Part shown: one piece after another, positions 8,503-17,310 of the stretch
Layout of the letters: every line of letters begins with the position of its first letter
Numbering within the stretch: position 1 is the stretch's first letter
NCBI RefSeq assembly: GCF_000495855.1
Contig: NZ_AWGF01000004.1
Coordinates: 62,001 to 126,000, forward strand
Direction: 5' to 3'
Source: Asticcacaulis sp. YBE204
GTDB lineage: Bacteria; Pseudomonadota; Alphaproteobacteria; Caulobacterales; Caulobacteraceae
DNA: 64,000 nucleotides
Translations under genes and position numbers: made by a program
The notes under the pieces: model-generated
Databases searched by the model: none
Told to the model about the DNA's origin: nothing
The model's input: the letters and a program-made list of their open reading frames with translations, nothing else

Positions 8503-8544
8503 GTTGGGGCCTATTGCTCCTCCCGGCTGCCTTTGGATATTTTA

Positions 8545-9276
8545 ATGTATCTATTGTATCTCGATGATTCCGGGTCAGTTCAAAACGCTGAAGACAGCCA
8601 TATTGTTTTAGCTGGTTTAGCAGTTTTTGAACGAAAGCCCCATTGGTTCTCACAAGAATTAGATCAAATTGCTCGACGCGTATGGCCAGATAATCCTGCT
8701 GGATTGGAGTTCCGTGGCAATGACATTCGGGGTGGCAAGAAGCAATGGCGGGGAATTGAAAAAGATCAGCGCCTCGCGGCTTATCGCGAGGCTATGGAAG
8801 TTTTAAGCCGATCAAGCCAAGTGCATATATTTGCTTCTGTGGTTCATAAAGCGGCTGTTTCACCTAACGATCCTATGGAATTCGCATTTGAGCAAATTTG
8901 TAATAGGTTTGATCGATTTTTAGGTAGGCTCCATAATGCGGGAAATACTCAAAGAGGACTAATCATTTTAGACAAGTCCTCTTACGAAACTTCTTTACAG
9001 AAGCTTTCTCTGGATTTTAGGACAATTGGTCACAGATGGGGACAGCTATATAATTTATCAGATGTGCCTCTGTTCGTAGACTCCAAAGCTACGCGAATGA
9101 TTCAATATGCAGACATGATCGCGCACGCAACACGTCGTTATTATGAGAACGGAGATGCGTCGCTCTTTGATATTTTTTCCAATAGGATCGATGCGGTTGG
9201 AGGAGTTATGCACGGGCTAACGCATTACACACCCGCTAATCAAAGATGTAATTGCTTGATTTGTCGTCAGCGATGA
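8545..9276 (+). CDS. DUF3800 domain protein, probable horizontally acquired gene
   Basis: A 243-residue protein whose N-terminus MYLLYLDDSGS carries the acidic YLDDSG motif of DUF3800, and whose second half has VDSKATRMIQYADMIAHATRRY, the family's other conserved block. DUF3800 has a predicted RNase H-like fold with acidic active-site residues (here D7, D8 and the later D in VDSK or YADM), so a nuclease role is plausible but unproven. The C-terminus ends in CNCLICRQR, a possible zinc-binding cluster. The gene is much more AT-rich than all neighbours (many TTA, ATA and AAT codons), pointing to recent transfer. The ATG at 8545 was chosen because the earlier in-frame codons from 8479 fall in the leader hairpin. 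Confidence 0.75.
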   Translation: MYLLYLDDSGSVQNAEDSHIVLAGLAVFERKPHWFSQELDQIARRVWPDNPAGLEFRGNDIRGGKKQWRGIEKDQRLAAYREAMEVLSRSSQVHIFASVVHKAAVSPNDPMEFAFEQICNRFDRFLGRLHNAGNTQRGLIILDKSSYETSLQKLSLDFRTIGHRWGQLYNLSDVPLFVDSKATRMIQYADMIAHATRRYYENGDASLFDIFSNRIDAVGGVMHGLTHYTPANQRCNCLICRQR

Positions 9277-9329
9277 TTTTTCGGTTTCGTTCAGCTAAGG
9301 TTCAGGTCTGTAATTCTATAAACGTGGCT

Positions 9330-9692
9330 ATGAAACAGTTCCTGCCCCTTCTTGCCGTCTGCCTGCTGAGCGCGCCCGTTGCAGCCCATGCCAACGCGTC
9401 GCTTGATGCCGGTGAAACGCACACCCGTTCCGAGGCGCACGAGGCCGGGTTCGGCTCCGATCGTCAGGGGTTCCGCCTGCGTCTGGATCGTGACGTCCCT
9501 GCGCCGATGGTTCTGGCGCAGAAAGGTGGTTGCTCCGTCGATCAGGCCATCGATATGGTCGTGTCGCAAAGCCGCGGCACCTATGTCTCGGCCAGCCGGT
9601 CGGGCAATGCCGTGATCGTCAAGGTCAAGATCGACGCCAATATCGTTTCCTACCGCGTCGATCTGGGCTCGTGCTCGGTCAGCCGGATGTAA
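9330..9692 (+). CDS. Small secreted protein, PepSY-like (tentative)
   Basis: A 120-residue protein with a clear signal peptide, MKQFLPLLAVCLLSAPVAAHA, cleaved after about residue 20. The mature part ends with SVDQAIDMVVSQSRGTYVSA, then a segment with VIVKVKIDANIVSYRVDL, which resembles a PepSY-like repeat (an AI-x-V helix followed by two strands). Two cysteines (in GGCSVD and GSCSVS) may form a disulfide. It sits just before a PhoP/PhoQ-type pair; small periplasmic PepSY-like proteins are often found there and may modulate the sensor. The family call is weak. GTG 9324 is an alternative start. Confidence 0.5.
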   Translation: MKQFLPLLAVCLLSAPVAAHANASLDAGETHTRSEAHEAGFGSDRQGFRLRLDRDVPAPMVLAQKGGCSVDQAIDMVVSQSRGTYVSASRSGNAVIVKVKIDANIVSYRVDLGSCSVSRM

Positions 9693-9702
9693 CGTCGCTT
9701 AA

Positions 9703-9859
9703 TACTCCCCCGTGCTACGGGGGTATAGCGCCAGCGAAAGTATAGCTTTCGCCAGCGTTGGTCACTCGAAGTGACAGAGGGGGGCCTCGCGGTCTCTACA
9801 AAGGCCCCCCACCGTCTTTTGCTTCGCAAAATCCACCTCCCCCACAAGTGGGGGAGTAT
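9703..9859. repeat. Family 2 composite repeat
   Basis: Left hairpin ACTCCCCCGTGCTACGGGGG-TA and right hairpin CCTCCCCCACAAGTGGGGGAG-TA enclose inverted inner blocks GAGGGGGGCC and GGCCCCCCAC. The right edge TATAAGAAGG supplies the ribosome binding site of the response regulator gene. Confidence 0.8.
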
Positions 9860-9872
9860 AAGAAGGCTAAAC

Positions 9873-10553
9873 ATGCGTATTCTGCTTGCCGAAGACGATC
9901 CCGACCTGTCGCGTCAGCTCAAATCCTCGCTTCAGGACGCCGGTTACGTCGTCGATCACGCCCCCGACGGAGAAGAGGCGCACTTTCTTGGCGACACCGA
10001 ACCCTATGACTGCGTGATCCTCGACCTCGGTTTGCCTAAAATCGACGGCGTGTCGGTGCTGGAGCGCTGGCGCCGGGACGGCAAGACGACGCCGGTCCTG
10101 ATCCTCACCGCGCGCGGCGCATGGTCGGACAAGGTGTCGGGCTTCGACGCCGGGGCCGACGATTATCTGACCAAGCCGTTCCATACCGAAGAATTGCTGG
10201 CCCGTCTGCGGGCTTTGGTTCGCCGCGCCGCCGGTCATGCCCAGCCGCTGCTGGTCTGTGGCGGGGTGCGTCTCGATCCGCGCGCCGCCCGCGCTTCGGT
10301 CAATGGCGAGCCGTTGCGCCTGACCTCGCTGGAATATCGTCTGCTGCACTATATGATGCTGCATCAGAACCGCGTCATTTCGCGTACGGAACTGGTCGAG
10401 CATCTCTACGATCAGGATTTCGACCGCGATTCCAATACCATCGAGGTGTTCATGGGCCGCCTGCGCAAGAAGATCGGCACCGACCGTATCGAGACCGTGC
10501 GCGGTCTGGGTTACCGGTTGAAGCCTTTGCATGATGAAGTGAGCGAGATTTAG
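9873..10553 (+). CDS. OmpR/PhoP-family response regulator
   Basis: A 226-residue two-component transcription factor. The receiver domain (about 1-115) has acidic residues D8 and D9, phospho-acceptor D51 in VILDLGLP, T79 and K101 in LTKPF. The DNA-binding winged helix (about 128-220) contains LTSLEYRLLHYMMLHQNRVISRTEL and ends in the typical RTVRGLGYR-like segment ETVRGLGYRL. It forms a pair with the histidine kinase downstream; a repeat of about 175 bases separates the two. The start is ATG 9873, preceded by AGAAGG; longer in-frame extension falls in repeat sequence. Closest in type to PhoP/QseB regulators that sense envelope or cation stress, though the signal here is unknown. Confidence 0.9.
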   Translation: MRILLAEDDPDLSRQLKSSLQDAGYVVDHAPDGEEAHFLGDTEPYDCVILDLGLPKIDGVSVLERWRRDGKTTPVLILTARGAWSDKVSGFDAGADDYLTKPFHTEELLARLRALVRRAAGHAQPLLVCGGVRLDPRAARASVNGEPLRLTSLEYRLLHYMMLHQNRVISRTELVEHLYDQDFDRDSNTIEVFMGRLRKKIGTDRIETVRGLGYRLKPLHDEVSEI

Positions 10554-10557
10554 AAAC

Positions 10558-10732
10558 TACTCCTCCCTACCGAAGGTGGGGAGGGGGACCGCTTTGCGAA
10601 GCAAAGGGGTGGTGGGGTATCTTCTTAAGCTTCCACATCCGCGTTCTTTCCAAAGCAAGAACCCCCACCACCGCATCTAGCCGCTTAACGCGGCGTCGTG
10701 CGGTCCCCCTCCCCAGCGAGCTGGGGAGGTAT
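10558..10732. repeat. Family 2 composite repeat inside a two-component operon
   Basis: Left end TACTCCTCCCTACCGAAGGTGGGGAGG and right end CCTCCCCAGCGAGCTGGGGAGG-TAT, with inner inverted blocks GGGGTGGTGGGGT and ACCCCCACCACC. It fills the gap between the response regulator and the kinase, and its right edge TATAAGAAGGA precedes the kinase TTG start. Confidence 0.8.
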
Positions 10733-10746
10733 AAGAAGGACAGGAA

Positions 10747-12156
10747 TTGGCTGCCGTCATTCAGAATCTAAGACGATTTTTCGGTGCCCTTGTTCAAGGC
10801 CGCGGGTCGCTGGCCGGGCGGCTGATCCGGCTGGCCTCGATCTGGTTTATCTTCGCTCTGATCCTGATCTCGGCGGGCCTGACGGCGTTCTTCAACTATG
10901 CCAGCGTCACCCGCTTTCAGGCCGGGATCAACGACATCGTGCGCAACCTCTATACGCACACTGAATTCGACGGTGACGGGCGGATCAAGATCCCCGAACT
11001 GTACAATATCCGTACCGACGACATCTATTCCGGCCTTTACTGGCAGATCATCGAGCTGGATAACGACGACCACGTGATCGGCGTGCATAAGTCGGGCTCG
11101 CTGGTCGAACGCTCGCTCGACGGGCCGAAAAAGCTCGACAAGATGTCGGGGCAGGCCGAGTTCTACAACGGTATCGGCCCGCGCCGTCAGCCCTTGCGTC
11201 AAACCGCCGTCTATCTGCGCATTCAGAATCATAACCTGCTGTTCATCGCCGGTGAGGACCGTTCGGAACTGGACCGCAATGTCGGCCAGTTCGCGCTTAT
11301 TACCGGCGGCGCGCTGATCGTGCTGGCGCTGGGATCGCTGATCGCGATCTACCTACAGGTGCGCATCGGTCTGCGACCCCTGTTCAGGCTGACCGACGAA
11401 CTGCACGACATCCGCAAGGGCAAGACCTCGCGCCTGCACGGCAGCTATCCGGCCGAAATCACGCCGGTCACCGAGGAGGTCAACAAGCTTCTGGAGTATG
11501 GGCAGGACGTGGTCGAGCGCCAGAGGACCCACGTCGGTAATCTGGCCCACGCGCTGAAAACGCCGCTGTCGGTGCTGCTGGCGACGGCGGGTGACAACCC
11601 CGACCCTCTGGCCGACACGATCCGCAAGCAAAGCGCTTTGATGAAGGAACAGGTCGATCACCACCTGCGTCGCGCCCGCGCCGCCGCCCGCGCCCAGAAC
11701 ATGGGCGAACGCACCCCGGTCGAGCCGGTGCTCGACGAACTGGCCGTCACGCTGGAACAGGTCTTCCGCGACAAGGACGTGACCATAGACTGGCGCGCGC
11801 CGGAGGATTTGGCCTTTCGCGGCGAGAAGCAGGACTTTCAGGAAATCGCCGGGAACCTGCTGGAAAACGCCTGTATCTGGTCCAAGGGCAAGGTCCGCGT
11901 CACGGCCAGCCTGAGCGACGAGGCGCACGGCATGACGCTGTTGATCGAGGACAACGGGCCGGGCATGCCGCCGGAGCGCTACGATGAAGTGCTGAAACGC
12001 GGGGCACGACTAGACGAATCGGCGCCGGGGTCGGGGCTGGGCCTGTCGATCGTCGACGAACTGGTCCGCGCCTATGGCGGCAAGCTCAGCTTCGACAAAT
12101 CGAGCCTGGGCGGCCTGAAATGCGTTGTCATATTACCGGCCAATTTTATCAGCTAA
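10747..12156 (+). CDS. Membrane sensor histidine kinase (PhoQ-like)
   Basis: A 469-residue kinase partnering the regulator upstream. TM1 spans about residues 28-50 and TM2 about 183-204, enclosing a periplasmic sensor region of about 130 residues rich in Asp and Glu. A HAMP-like linker follows. The phosphorylated His is H268 in NLAHALKTPLSVLL, a box seen in PhoQ-like kinases. The ATP-binding domain shows GNLLENACIW (N box), IEDNGPGMPPE (G1) and SGLGLSIVDEL (G2). The start is TTG 10747 with AGGA upstream, because no ATG precedes TM1. The ligand is unknown. Confidence 0.9.
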   Translation: MAAVIQNLRRFFGALVQGRGSLAGRLIRLASIWFIFALILISAGLTAFFNYASVTRFQAGINDIVRNLYTHTEFDGDGRIKIPELYNIRTDDIYSGLYWQIIELDNDDHVIGVHKSGSLVERSLDGPKKLDKMSGQAEFYNGIGPRRQPLRQTAVYLRIQNHNLLFIAGEDRSELDRNVGQFALITGGALIVLALGSLIAIYLQVRIGLRPLFRLTDELHDIRKGKTSRLHGSYPAEITPVTEEVNKLLEYGQDVVERQRTHVGNLAHALKTPLSVLLATAGDNPDPLADTIRKQSALMKEQVDHHLRRARAAARAQNMGERTPVEPVLDELAVTLEQVFRDKDVTIDWRAPEDLAFRGEKQDFQEIAGNLLENACIWSKGKVRVTASLSDEAHGMTLLIEDNGPGMPPERYDEVLKRGARLDESAPGSGLGLSIVDELVRAYGGKLSFDKSSLGGLKCVVILPANFIS

Positions 12157-12268
12157 TTCAATTTACTGTGGAAAATCCGCAGTCACCTAATCTTAACCAT
12201 CCCGGCCTCATACTCGCGATTCTGAGTTTTGGTCGCGTCGTTAAGTCGCGCATGGGTTTGCAGGTCTT

Positions 12269-13633
12269 ATGGGCGTACTTCCTGAGCAGCGGTTGGAGAA
12301 GGTCAGGGGGCTGGTGCGGACCTTGCCGGTCGCGCTGCTGCGTCCGCTGGAAAACAGCCTGAGCCTGTCTCAGGACGAGGGCCTGACCGCCGTGCGCCGT
12401 CTGGTCAGCGCCGAACTGGAATCCCATTACATCAAGGAATCGGTCTTCCGCCCGTTCATGCCGCTGTTCGAGGCGCGCGAAGACGGGCTTGAGGGCGTCG
12501 AATTCCCGAACTGGGCCTTGAACCGCCTGTGGCGGGCGCTGGAACGGCACGAGCCGCAGCTGTTCGCCGAGGCCCGCGTCGCCGCACGCGGCCTGCGCGG
12601 CGATGACGAGACGCCGGTGGTCTTTTATCGACTGGTCACGGCGGGGGCGGCGATCCTCCGCGACACGCCGGACGAGATTTTGCCCCCGAATGCCGACGAA
12701 GACGATGCCGAAACCCTGACCGAACTGGCCTGTTATCTCGACCTGCACCGCTTGCTGCGCTCGGCAGTCCTGCGTCTGCCCGACTGGATGGGGCGCATCG
12801 ATACCGAAAAGGCCACCGCCATCCGCCTGATGTTCAAGGACGCGGGCAAGACGTCCGAAGACGGGGGCCTGCGTTTCCTTGAGGCGCTGTTCGCCAATCT
12901 GGACGACGGGGCGCTGATCATGAAGTTCGTGGCGACCGTGTCCGACCGCCCGAACGACCGCTTCCTCAGCGAATCGGAACTGGCCGGGTTCGGCGAGCGC
13001 CTGATCGAGGCCGCCGAAATGCGGCTCAAGGTGCTGGAAGGTCTGCTGCGCCGGCGCAACCGCGAGACCGCGCAATTGTCTGAGGCCGGTGCCTGGGTAA
13101 CGCAGTGCCTGACCATTCTGCACAGCTTCGAGCAGTCGATCGAGCTGTCGCGCGATGGGGCGTGGGGCAAGCGCGTGACGAAGATTCACCAGTCGATCGC
13201 CGCCCTGGTCGAGGACCGGCTGAAAGGCGTCGAAAAGATCGTCGACATCGCCCTGCCGCTCAAGACCGAGCGCATCTTCGGCCGTGCCACCCGCGACGTG
13301 CCGGATTTCAAGGGCGCGTCGGAGGAAAACTATCAGGCGGCGGTCCATACCATCGCCTTCCTCAACCAGATTCGCCCGACCGCCAATCACGGTGGTTTCG
13401 CCAGCCTGCTGACGCGGACCATTCAGGGCTGCGAGACGATCATGGACGCCTATTTCGAGGTCGTGCTGGGTATCGCGGTAGCCGACGATCCGTTCGACGC
13501 TCAGGCGGTCATGGGCTGTTTCGAGCGCGTCACCGATCTGATGCAAGCCCTGTTCGGTGAGGACAAGGCCAATATCGCGCGTCGCCGCATCGGCTCCGCC
13601 GACGTGTTCCGTCTGCCGAAAAATGTTGCGTAG
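12269..13633 (+). CDS. Conserved hypothetical protein, 454 residues
   Basis: I do not recognise a family with a known function. The product is soluble and predicted almost entirely helical, without a signal peptide or membrane segment. Blocks that look conserved include ESHYIKESVFRPFMPLFE (about residues 51-68), FPNWALNRLWRALE, a central acidic stretch PPNADEDDAETLTELACYLDLHRLL, LKTERIFGRATRDVPDF and FLNQIRPTANHGGFASLLTR near the C-terminus. Codon use is that of a resident gene. It stands between the sensor kinase and the ccm operon, with 58 bases to ccmI. The ATG at 12269 has only a weak CAGG upstream. Confidence 0.7.
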   Translation: MGVLPEQRLEKVRGLVRTLPVALLRPLENSLSLSQDEGLTAVRRLVSAELESHYIKESVFRPFMPLFEAREDGLEGVEFPNWALNRLWRALERHEPQLFAEARVAARGLRGDDETPVVFYRLVTAGAAILRDTPDEILPPNADEDDAETLTELACYLDLHRLLRSAVLRLPDWMGRIDTEKATAIRLMFKDAGKTSEDGGLRFLEALFANLDDGALIMKFVATVSDRPNDRFLSESELAGFGERLIEAAEMRLKVLEGLLRRRNRETAQLSEAGAWVTQCLTILHSFEQSIELSRDGAWGKRVTKIHQSIAALVEDRLKGVEKIVDIALPLKTERIFGRATRDVPDFKGASEENYQAAVHTIAFLNQIRPTANHGGFASLLTRTIQGCETIMDAYFEVVLGIAVADDPFDAQAVMGCFERVTDLMQALFGEDKANIARRRIGSADVFRLPKNVA

Positions 13634-13691
13634 GACGGCGTAAACTGGCTTAAGCCGTAGGTTTGACACAACCGTTCCGTATCGCCTCTTC

Positions 13692-14765
13692 ATGATCCTG
13701 TTTTCGTTGATCGCGGCTCTGCTGAGCGCCGCCCTTCTGGGGCTGGCGGCGGCGTGGCTGCGCCGCCGTCCGACGGGTAGCGTGGACACGGCGCGCGGTA
13801 TTTACGAAGGCTTTGTCGCCGATCTCGACCGCCGGGTGGCGGCGGGGCACCTCGATGAGGCTATGGCGCGCGAGGAAAAGACCGAGGCCGCCCGCGCGCT
13901 TTTGAAGGCCAGCGAGGGAGAGGCCAAGGCGTCCGATCCGCGCATCGTGCAAACCGTCGGCCTGATCGGGGCGTTTGCGATCGCCGGTGGAGCCTTGGCC
14001 CTCTATCTGTTTGTCGGGCAACCGGGCGCGCCGGATCAGCCCTATGCGCAGCGCCTCAACGGCTGGATCGCGCAGGCCAATACGAACCCCGAAACGCTCG
14101 ACGCCAAGCCGCTGGCCGAGGTGCTGAAACGCCGTCAAGCCGAGCACGGCAACGATCCGCAATACTGGATGATGCTGGGCCGGATGCAGGTCATTGCTGG
14201 CGATCATTACGACGGCGCGGTGTCGTTTCAGCGCGCGGTGAAGCTGGCGCCGCAGAACGCCGAGGCCTGGTCGAATATGGGCGAGGCTTTGACGCTGATG
14301 AATAAAGGTGACAGTGGTGCGGAGGCGCGCGACGCCTTTGCCGAAGCCTTGAAGCGTGATCCGAACGACCTGTCGGGCCTGTTCTATGCCGGCAAGATCG
14401 CCGCGGCGGACGGGCAGTTCGACGCGGCGCGCGGGTTCTTTCAGCGACTGCTGAACGTGTTGCCCGCCGACGATGGCCGCCGCGCGACCGTGGTTCAGGA
14501 GGTCGCCGCGCTCGATCAGGCGGCGCAGACGGCGGCCGTGACGCAATCTCAGATCGGCGGCATGGTCGCAGGGCTTGAGGCGCGCTTGAAGGCGACGCCT
14601 GACGATCCGGACGGCTGGGCGCGCTTGCTGCGCTCGTATCGCGTGCTGAAAAACGTCGAAGGGGAACGGCACGTGCTGGCGGATATCGACCGCATCTATG
14701 CCGATCGTCCGGACGTGGCCAAACGCATTTTAGAGACGGCGCAACGCCCGGTGGGGTCGCAATGA
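13692..14765 (+). CDS. ccmI: Cytochrome c maturation protein CcmI (CycH)
   Basis: A 357-residue membrane protein of the system I heme-lyase complex that presents apocytochrome c to CcmF/H. It has two membrane helices (about residues 3-23 and 90-110) and a long basic cytoplasmic loop between them, starting with RRRPTGSVDTARGIYEGFVADLDRRVAAG. The periplasmic part has tetratricopeptide repeats, e.g. AVSFQRAVKLAPQNAEAWSNMGEAL and AFAEALKRDPNDL. It is the first gene of the ccmI-ccmE-ccmF-ccmH operon. The start ATG 13692 is followed directly by the first membrane helix. Confidence 0.9.
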   Translation: MILFSLIAALLSAALLGLAAAWLRRRPTGSVDTARGIYEGFVADLDRRVAAGHLDEAMAREEKTEAARALLKASEGEAKASDPRIVQTVGLIGAFAIAGGALALYLFVGQPGAPDQPYAQRLNGWIAQANTNPETLDAKPLAEVLKRRQAEHGNDPQYWMMLGRMQVIAGDHYDGAVSFQRAVKLAPQNAEAWSNMGEALTLMNKGDSGAEARDAFAEALKRDPNDLSGLFYAGKIAAADGQFDAARGFFQRLLNVLPADDGRRATVVQEVAALDQAAQTAAVTQSQIGGMVAGLEARLKATPDDPDGWARLLRSYRVLKNVEGERHVLADIDRIYADRPDVAKRILETAQRPVGSQ

Positions 14766-14777
14766 GGTACAATTTAG

Positions 14778-14826
14778 CCCCCTCACCCGGTGCTTCGCAC
14801 CACCCTCTCCCCGCAGGGGCGAGGGG
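14778..14826. repeat. Family 1 repeat, right half only
   Basis: CCCCCTCACCC, then an inner hairpin GGTGC-TTC-GCACC (14789-14801), then terminal hairpin CCCTCTCCCC-GCA-GGGGCGAGGGG. It lies between ccmI and ccmE. The right edge continues GAAAGAAA toward the ccmE start. Confidence 0.85.
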
Positions 14827-14848
14827 AAAGAAATCGAGTGCCGCTTAA

Positions 14849-15343
14849 ATGACCCTGCTCCCCAAATCGATGAAGGCGCGGCGGCGTCTGATGATCTTCC
14901 TGTTCGCAGCACCCGTACTGGTGGCGGGCGTGGCTCTGGCTCTGTTCGCCATGAAGGATCAGGTCGTCTATTTCTATACCCCCGCTCAGGCCTATGAGGC
15001 GCAGGTTGCACCGGGGCGGACGATGCGCCTCGGCGGACTGGTCAAGGCCGGCAGCGTGGTGAAAGGCACAGATGGCGAGGTGACCTTTGTCGTCATGGAT
15101 CAAAAGGCCGAGATGAACGTCCATTTCAAGGGCGATCTGCCGGACCTGTTCCGCGAAGGACAGGGCGTGGTCTGCGAAGGCCAGATGTCGGGGGCCGACC
15201 GCTTCGAGGCGCGCACCGTGCTGGCCAAACACGACGAAACCTACATGCCGAAAGAGGTGGTCAAGGCCATCAAAGAGCAGGGCGAATGGCGGCCGGAATC
15301 GGCGCAGAAGCCGGACTCCAAACCTTTCGGTGAGGCCCGATGA
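14849..15343 (+). CDS. ccmE: Heme chaperone CcmE
   Basis: A 164-residue periplasmic heme chaperone anchored by an N-terminal helix (about residues 14-34). It binds heme covalently through H128 in the motif LAKHDETYMP (the HxxxY type, with Y132), then passes it to CcmF for attachment to apocytochrome c. The beta-barrel OB-fold region runs from YFYTPAQAYEAQVAPGRTMRLGGLV onward. The length is as usual. It overlaps ccmF by four bases (ATGA), showing tight coupling. Confidence 0.95.
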   Translation: MTLLPKSMKARRRLMIFLFAAPVLVAGVALALFAMKDQVVYFYTPAQAYEAQVAPGRTMRLGGLVKAGSVVKGTDGEVTFVVMDQKAEMNVHFKGDLPDLFREGQGVVCEGQMSGADRFEARTVLAKHDETYMPKEVVKAIKEQGEWRPESAQKPDSKPFGEAR

Positions 15344-17310
15344 TTGTAGAGCTTGGCACCTTCTGTCTGGGGCTGGCCTTCGTGCTGTCGCTCGCGCAGG
15401 CTTTGACCGTCGCCGGCGGCGCGGTCAAGCCGTTGCGTGGCATCGCGCGGTTCAGCGAAGGCCTGTCGCTGGCGGCGGCGGTGGCGGCGATCCTCGCATT
15501 CGCGGCGCTGCTATACGCCTTTATTACCTCGGACTTTTCGGTGTCGAACGTCGCCAAGCATTCGCACACCCTGAAACCCTTGCTGTACAAGATTTCAGGC
15601 GCGTGGGGCTCGCACGAAGGCTCGATGCTGCTGTGGTGCATGGTGATGCTCGTTTTCGGGGCGCTGGTGACGCTGAACGGGCGTAACCTGCCCGACGGCC
15701 TCAAGCACAAGGTGCTGGGGGTGCAGGGGCTTTTGGGCGCGCTGTTCACCGGGTTTACGCTGTTTTCCTCCAATCCACTCGCCCGTCTGGCCGAAGTCCC
15801 TTACGAGGGCGCCTCGCTCAATCCGATGCTGCAAGATCCGGCTCTGGCGTTTCATCCGCCGCTGCTCTACCTCGGCTATGTCGGGTTCTCAGTCGTGTTT
15901 TCGTTCGCCGTCGCGGCCCTGATCGAAGGGCGGATCGACCGCGCCTGGGCCCGCTGGGTCAGGCCGTGGACCCTGCTGGCCTGGGTGTTCCTGACGGTCG
16001 GGATCACGCTGGGGTCGTTCTGGGCCTATTACGAACTCGGCTGGGGTGGCTGGTGGTTCTGGGACCCGGTGGAAAACGCCTCCTTCATGCCGTGGCTGGC
16101 GGCGACCGCCTTGCTGCATTCGGCCATCGTCACGGAAAAGCGCGACGCGCTGAAAGCGTGGACGGTGTTTCTGGCGCTGCTCGCCTTCACCTTCTCGATG
16201 ATGGGGGCGTTTCTCGTCCGGTCAGGCGTCTTGACCAGCGTCCACGCCTTCGCCGTCGATCCGCAGCGCGGAATTTTGCTGCTGATCATCCTGTTCCTCA
16301 CCGCCGGGGCCGGGTTCACGCTCTACGTGCTGCGCGCCGGATCGCTCAGTTCGGGCGGCGTCTTTGCGTCCGTCAGCCGTGAATCGACTCTGGTGCTCAA
16401 CAACCTGTTGATCTTCGTGGCCCTGTCGACGGTCTGTCTGGGGACGCTCTATCCCCTGCTGATGGAGGCCACGACGGGCAAGACCATCTCTGTCGGCGCA
16501 CCGTACTATGGCCTCAGCTTCATTCCGGCAATGGGGGCGGCGATGTTGATCCTGCCGTTCGCCAGCCTGATGGCGTGGAAGCGCGGCGACCTGAAAAGCG
16601 TGTGGAAACGCCTGATTCTGGCCGCCGGCATCAGCCTCTTGCTGGCCTTGCTCGGCGCGACCCTGATGGGGCATAGCGACGCCAAAAGCGCGCTCAGCCT
16701 CGGTGTCGGGTTCGGGCTCGGCGGTTGGGTCATCCTCGGCTCGTGGCAGGTCATCCAGTCGCGCACGCAACTGCTGAAAGTACCGTTTGCCGAGGCGTGG
16801 CGGCGGTTCCGTGGCCTGCCTCTGGCGACGCACGGCATGGTGCTGGCGCATGTGGGGCTTGGTCTGTTCGTACTGGGGGCGGTGGTCGAGACGCAAACCA
16901 AGCTGACCGCCGTCGATCATCTGGCCGTCGGACAAAAGCTGAAACTGGGGGCCTATGAGGTGACGCTGACCGACCTGACGCGGGTCGCCGGTCCGAACTA
17001 CGAGGCCCAGCGCGGTATCCTCTCCGTGCGTGACGCGTGGGGCAAGGTGTGCGAAGCGATGCCGGAGCGGCGGTTCTATCCGGCGTCGTCGACCGTGACG
17101 ACCGAGGTGGCTTTGTGTTTCCGCCCGTTGAACGATTTGTATTTTGTGCTGGGCGAGCCGTCTCCGCAGGGCTGGCAGGTGCGGGCTTTATATAATCCGT
17201 GGGCGCGATTGATCTTTTTTGGGCCGTTGTTGATGGCGGTGGGGGGCGTGTTGTCGCTGTTCGACCGGCGGTTGCGCGTGGGTGTGGCAAGTAAGGGGAA
17301 CAAAGGATGA
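15340..17310 (+). CDS. ccmF: Cytochrome c heme lyase subunit CcmF
   Basis: A 656-residue multi-spanning inner membrane protein that joins heme to apocytochrome c. The tryptophan-rich WWD heme-handling motif is at WGGWWFWDPVENASFMPW (about residues 232-249), and further conserved blocks include GAWGSHEGSMLLW and LQDPALAFHPPLLYLGY. It is of normal length and has about 14 hydrophobic segments. The start overlaps the ccmE stop (ATGA). The stop overlaps the ATG of ccmH in the same way. Confidence 0.96.
   Translation: MIVELGTFCLGLAFVLSLAQALTVAGGAVKPLRGIARFSEGLSLAAAVAAILAFAALLYAFITSDFSVSNVAKHSHTLKPLLYKISGAWGSHEGSMLLWCMVMLVFGALVTLNGRNLPDGLKHKVLGVQGLLGALFTGFTLFSSNPLARLAEVPYEGASLNPMLQDPALAFHPPLLYLGYVGFSVVFSFAVAALIEGRIDRAWARWVRPWTLLAWVFLTVGITLGSFWAYYELGWGGWWFWDPVENASFMPWLAATALLHSAIVTEKRDALKAWTVFLALLAFTFSMMGAFLVRSGVLTSVHAFAVDPQRGILLLIILFLTAGAGFTLYVLRAGSLSSGGVFASVSRESTLVLNNLLIFVALSTVCLGTLYPLLMEATTGKTISVGAPYYGLSFIPAMGAAMLILPFASLMAWKRGDLKSVWKRLILAAGISLLLALLGATLMGHSDAKSALSLGVGFGLGGWVILGSWQVIQSRTQLLKVPFAEAWRRFRGLPLATHGMVLAHVGLGLFVLGAVVETQTKLTAVDHLAVGQKLKLGAYEVTLTDLTRVAGPNYEAQRGILSVRDAWGKVCEAMPERRFYPASSTVTTEVALCFRPLNDLYFVLGEPSPQGWQVRALYNPWARLIFFGPLLMAVGGVLSLFDRRLRVGVASKGNKG

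Noticed and set aside
12158-13789. A 543-codon open frame on the minus strand opposite the unassigned helical protein gene
   Set aside because: It mirrors the codon positions of the plus-strand gene, is rich in Arg/Gln/His as antisense frames of GC-rich genes are, and has no ribosome binding site. The plus-strand frame fits the local gene order.
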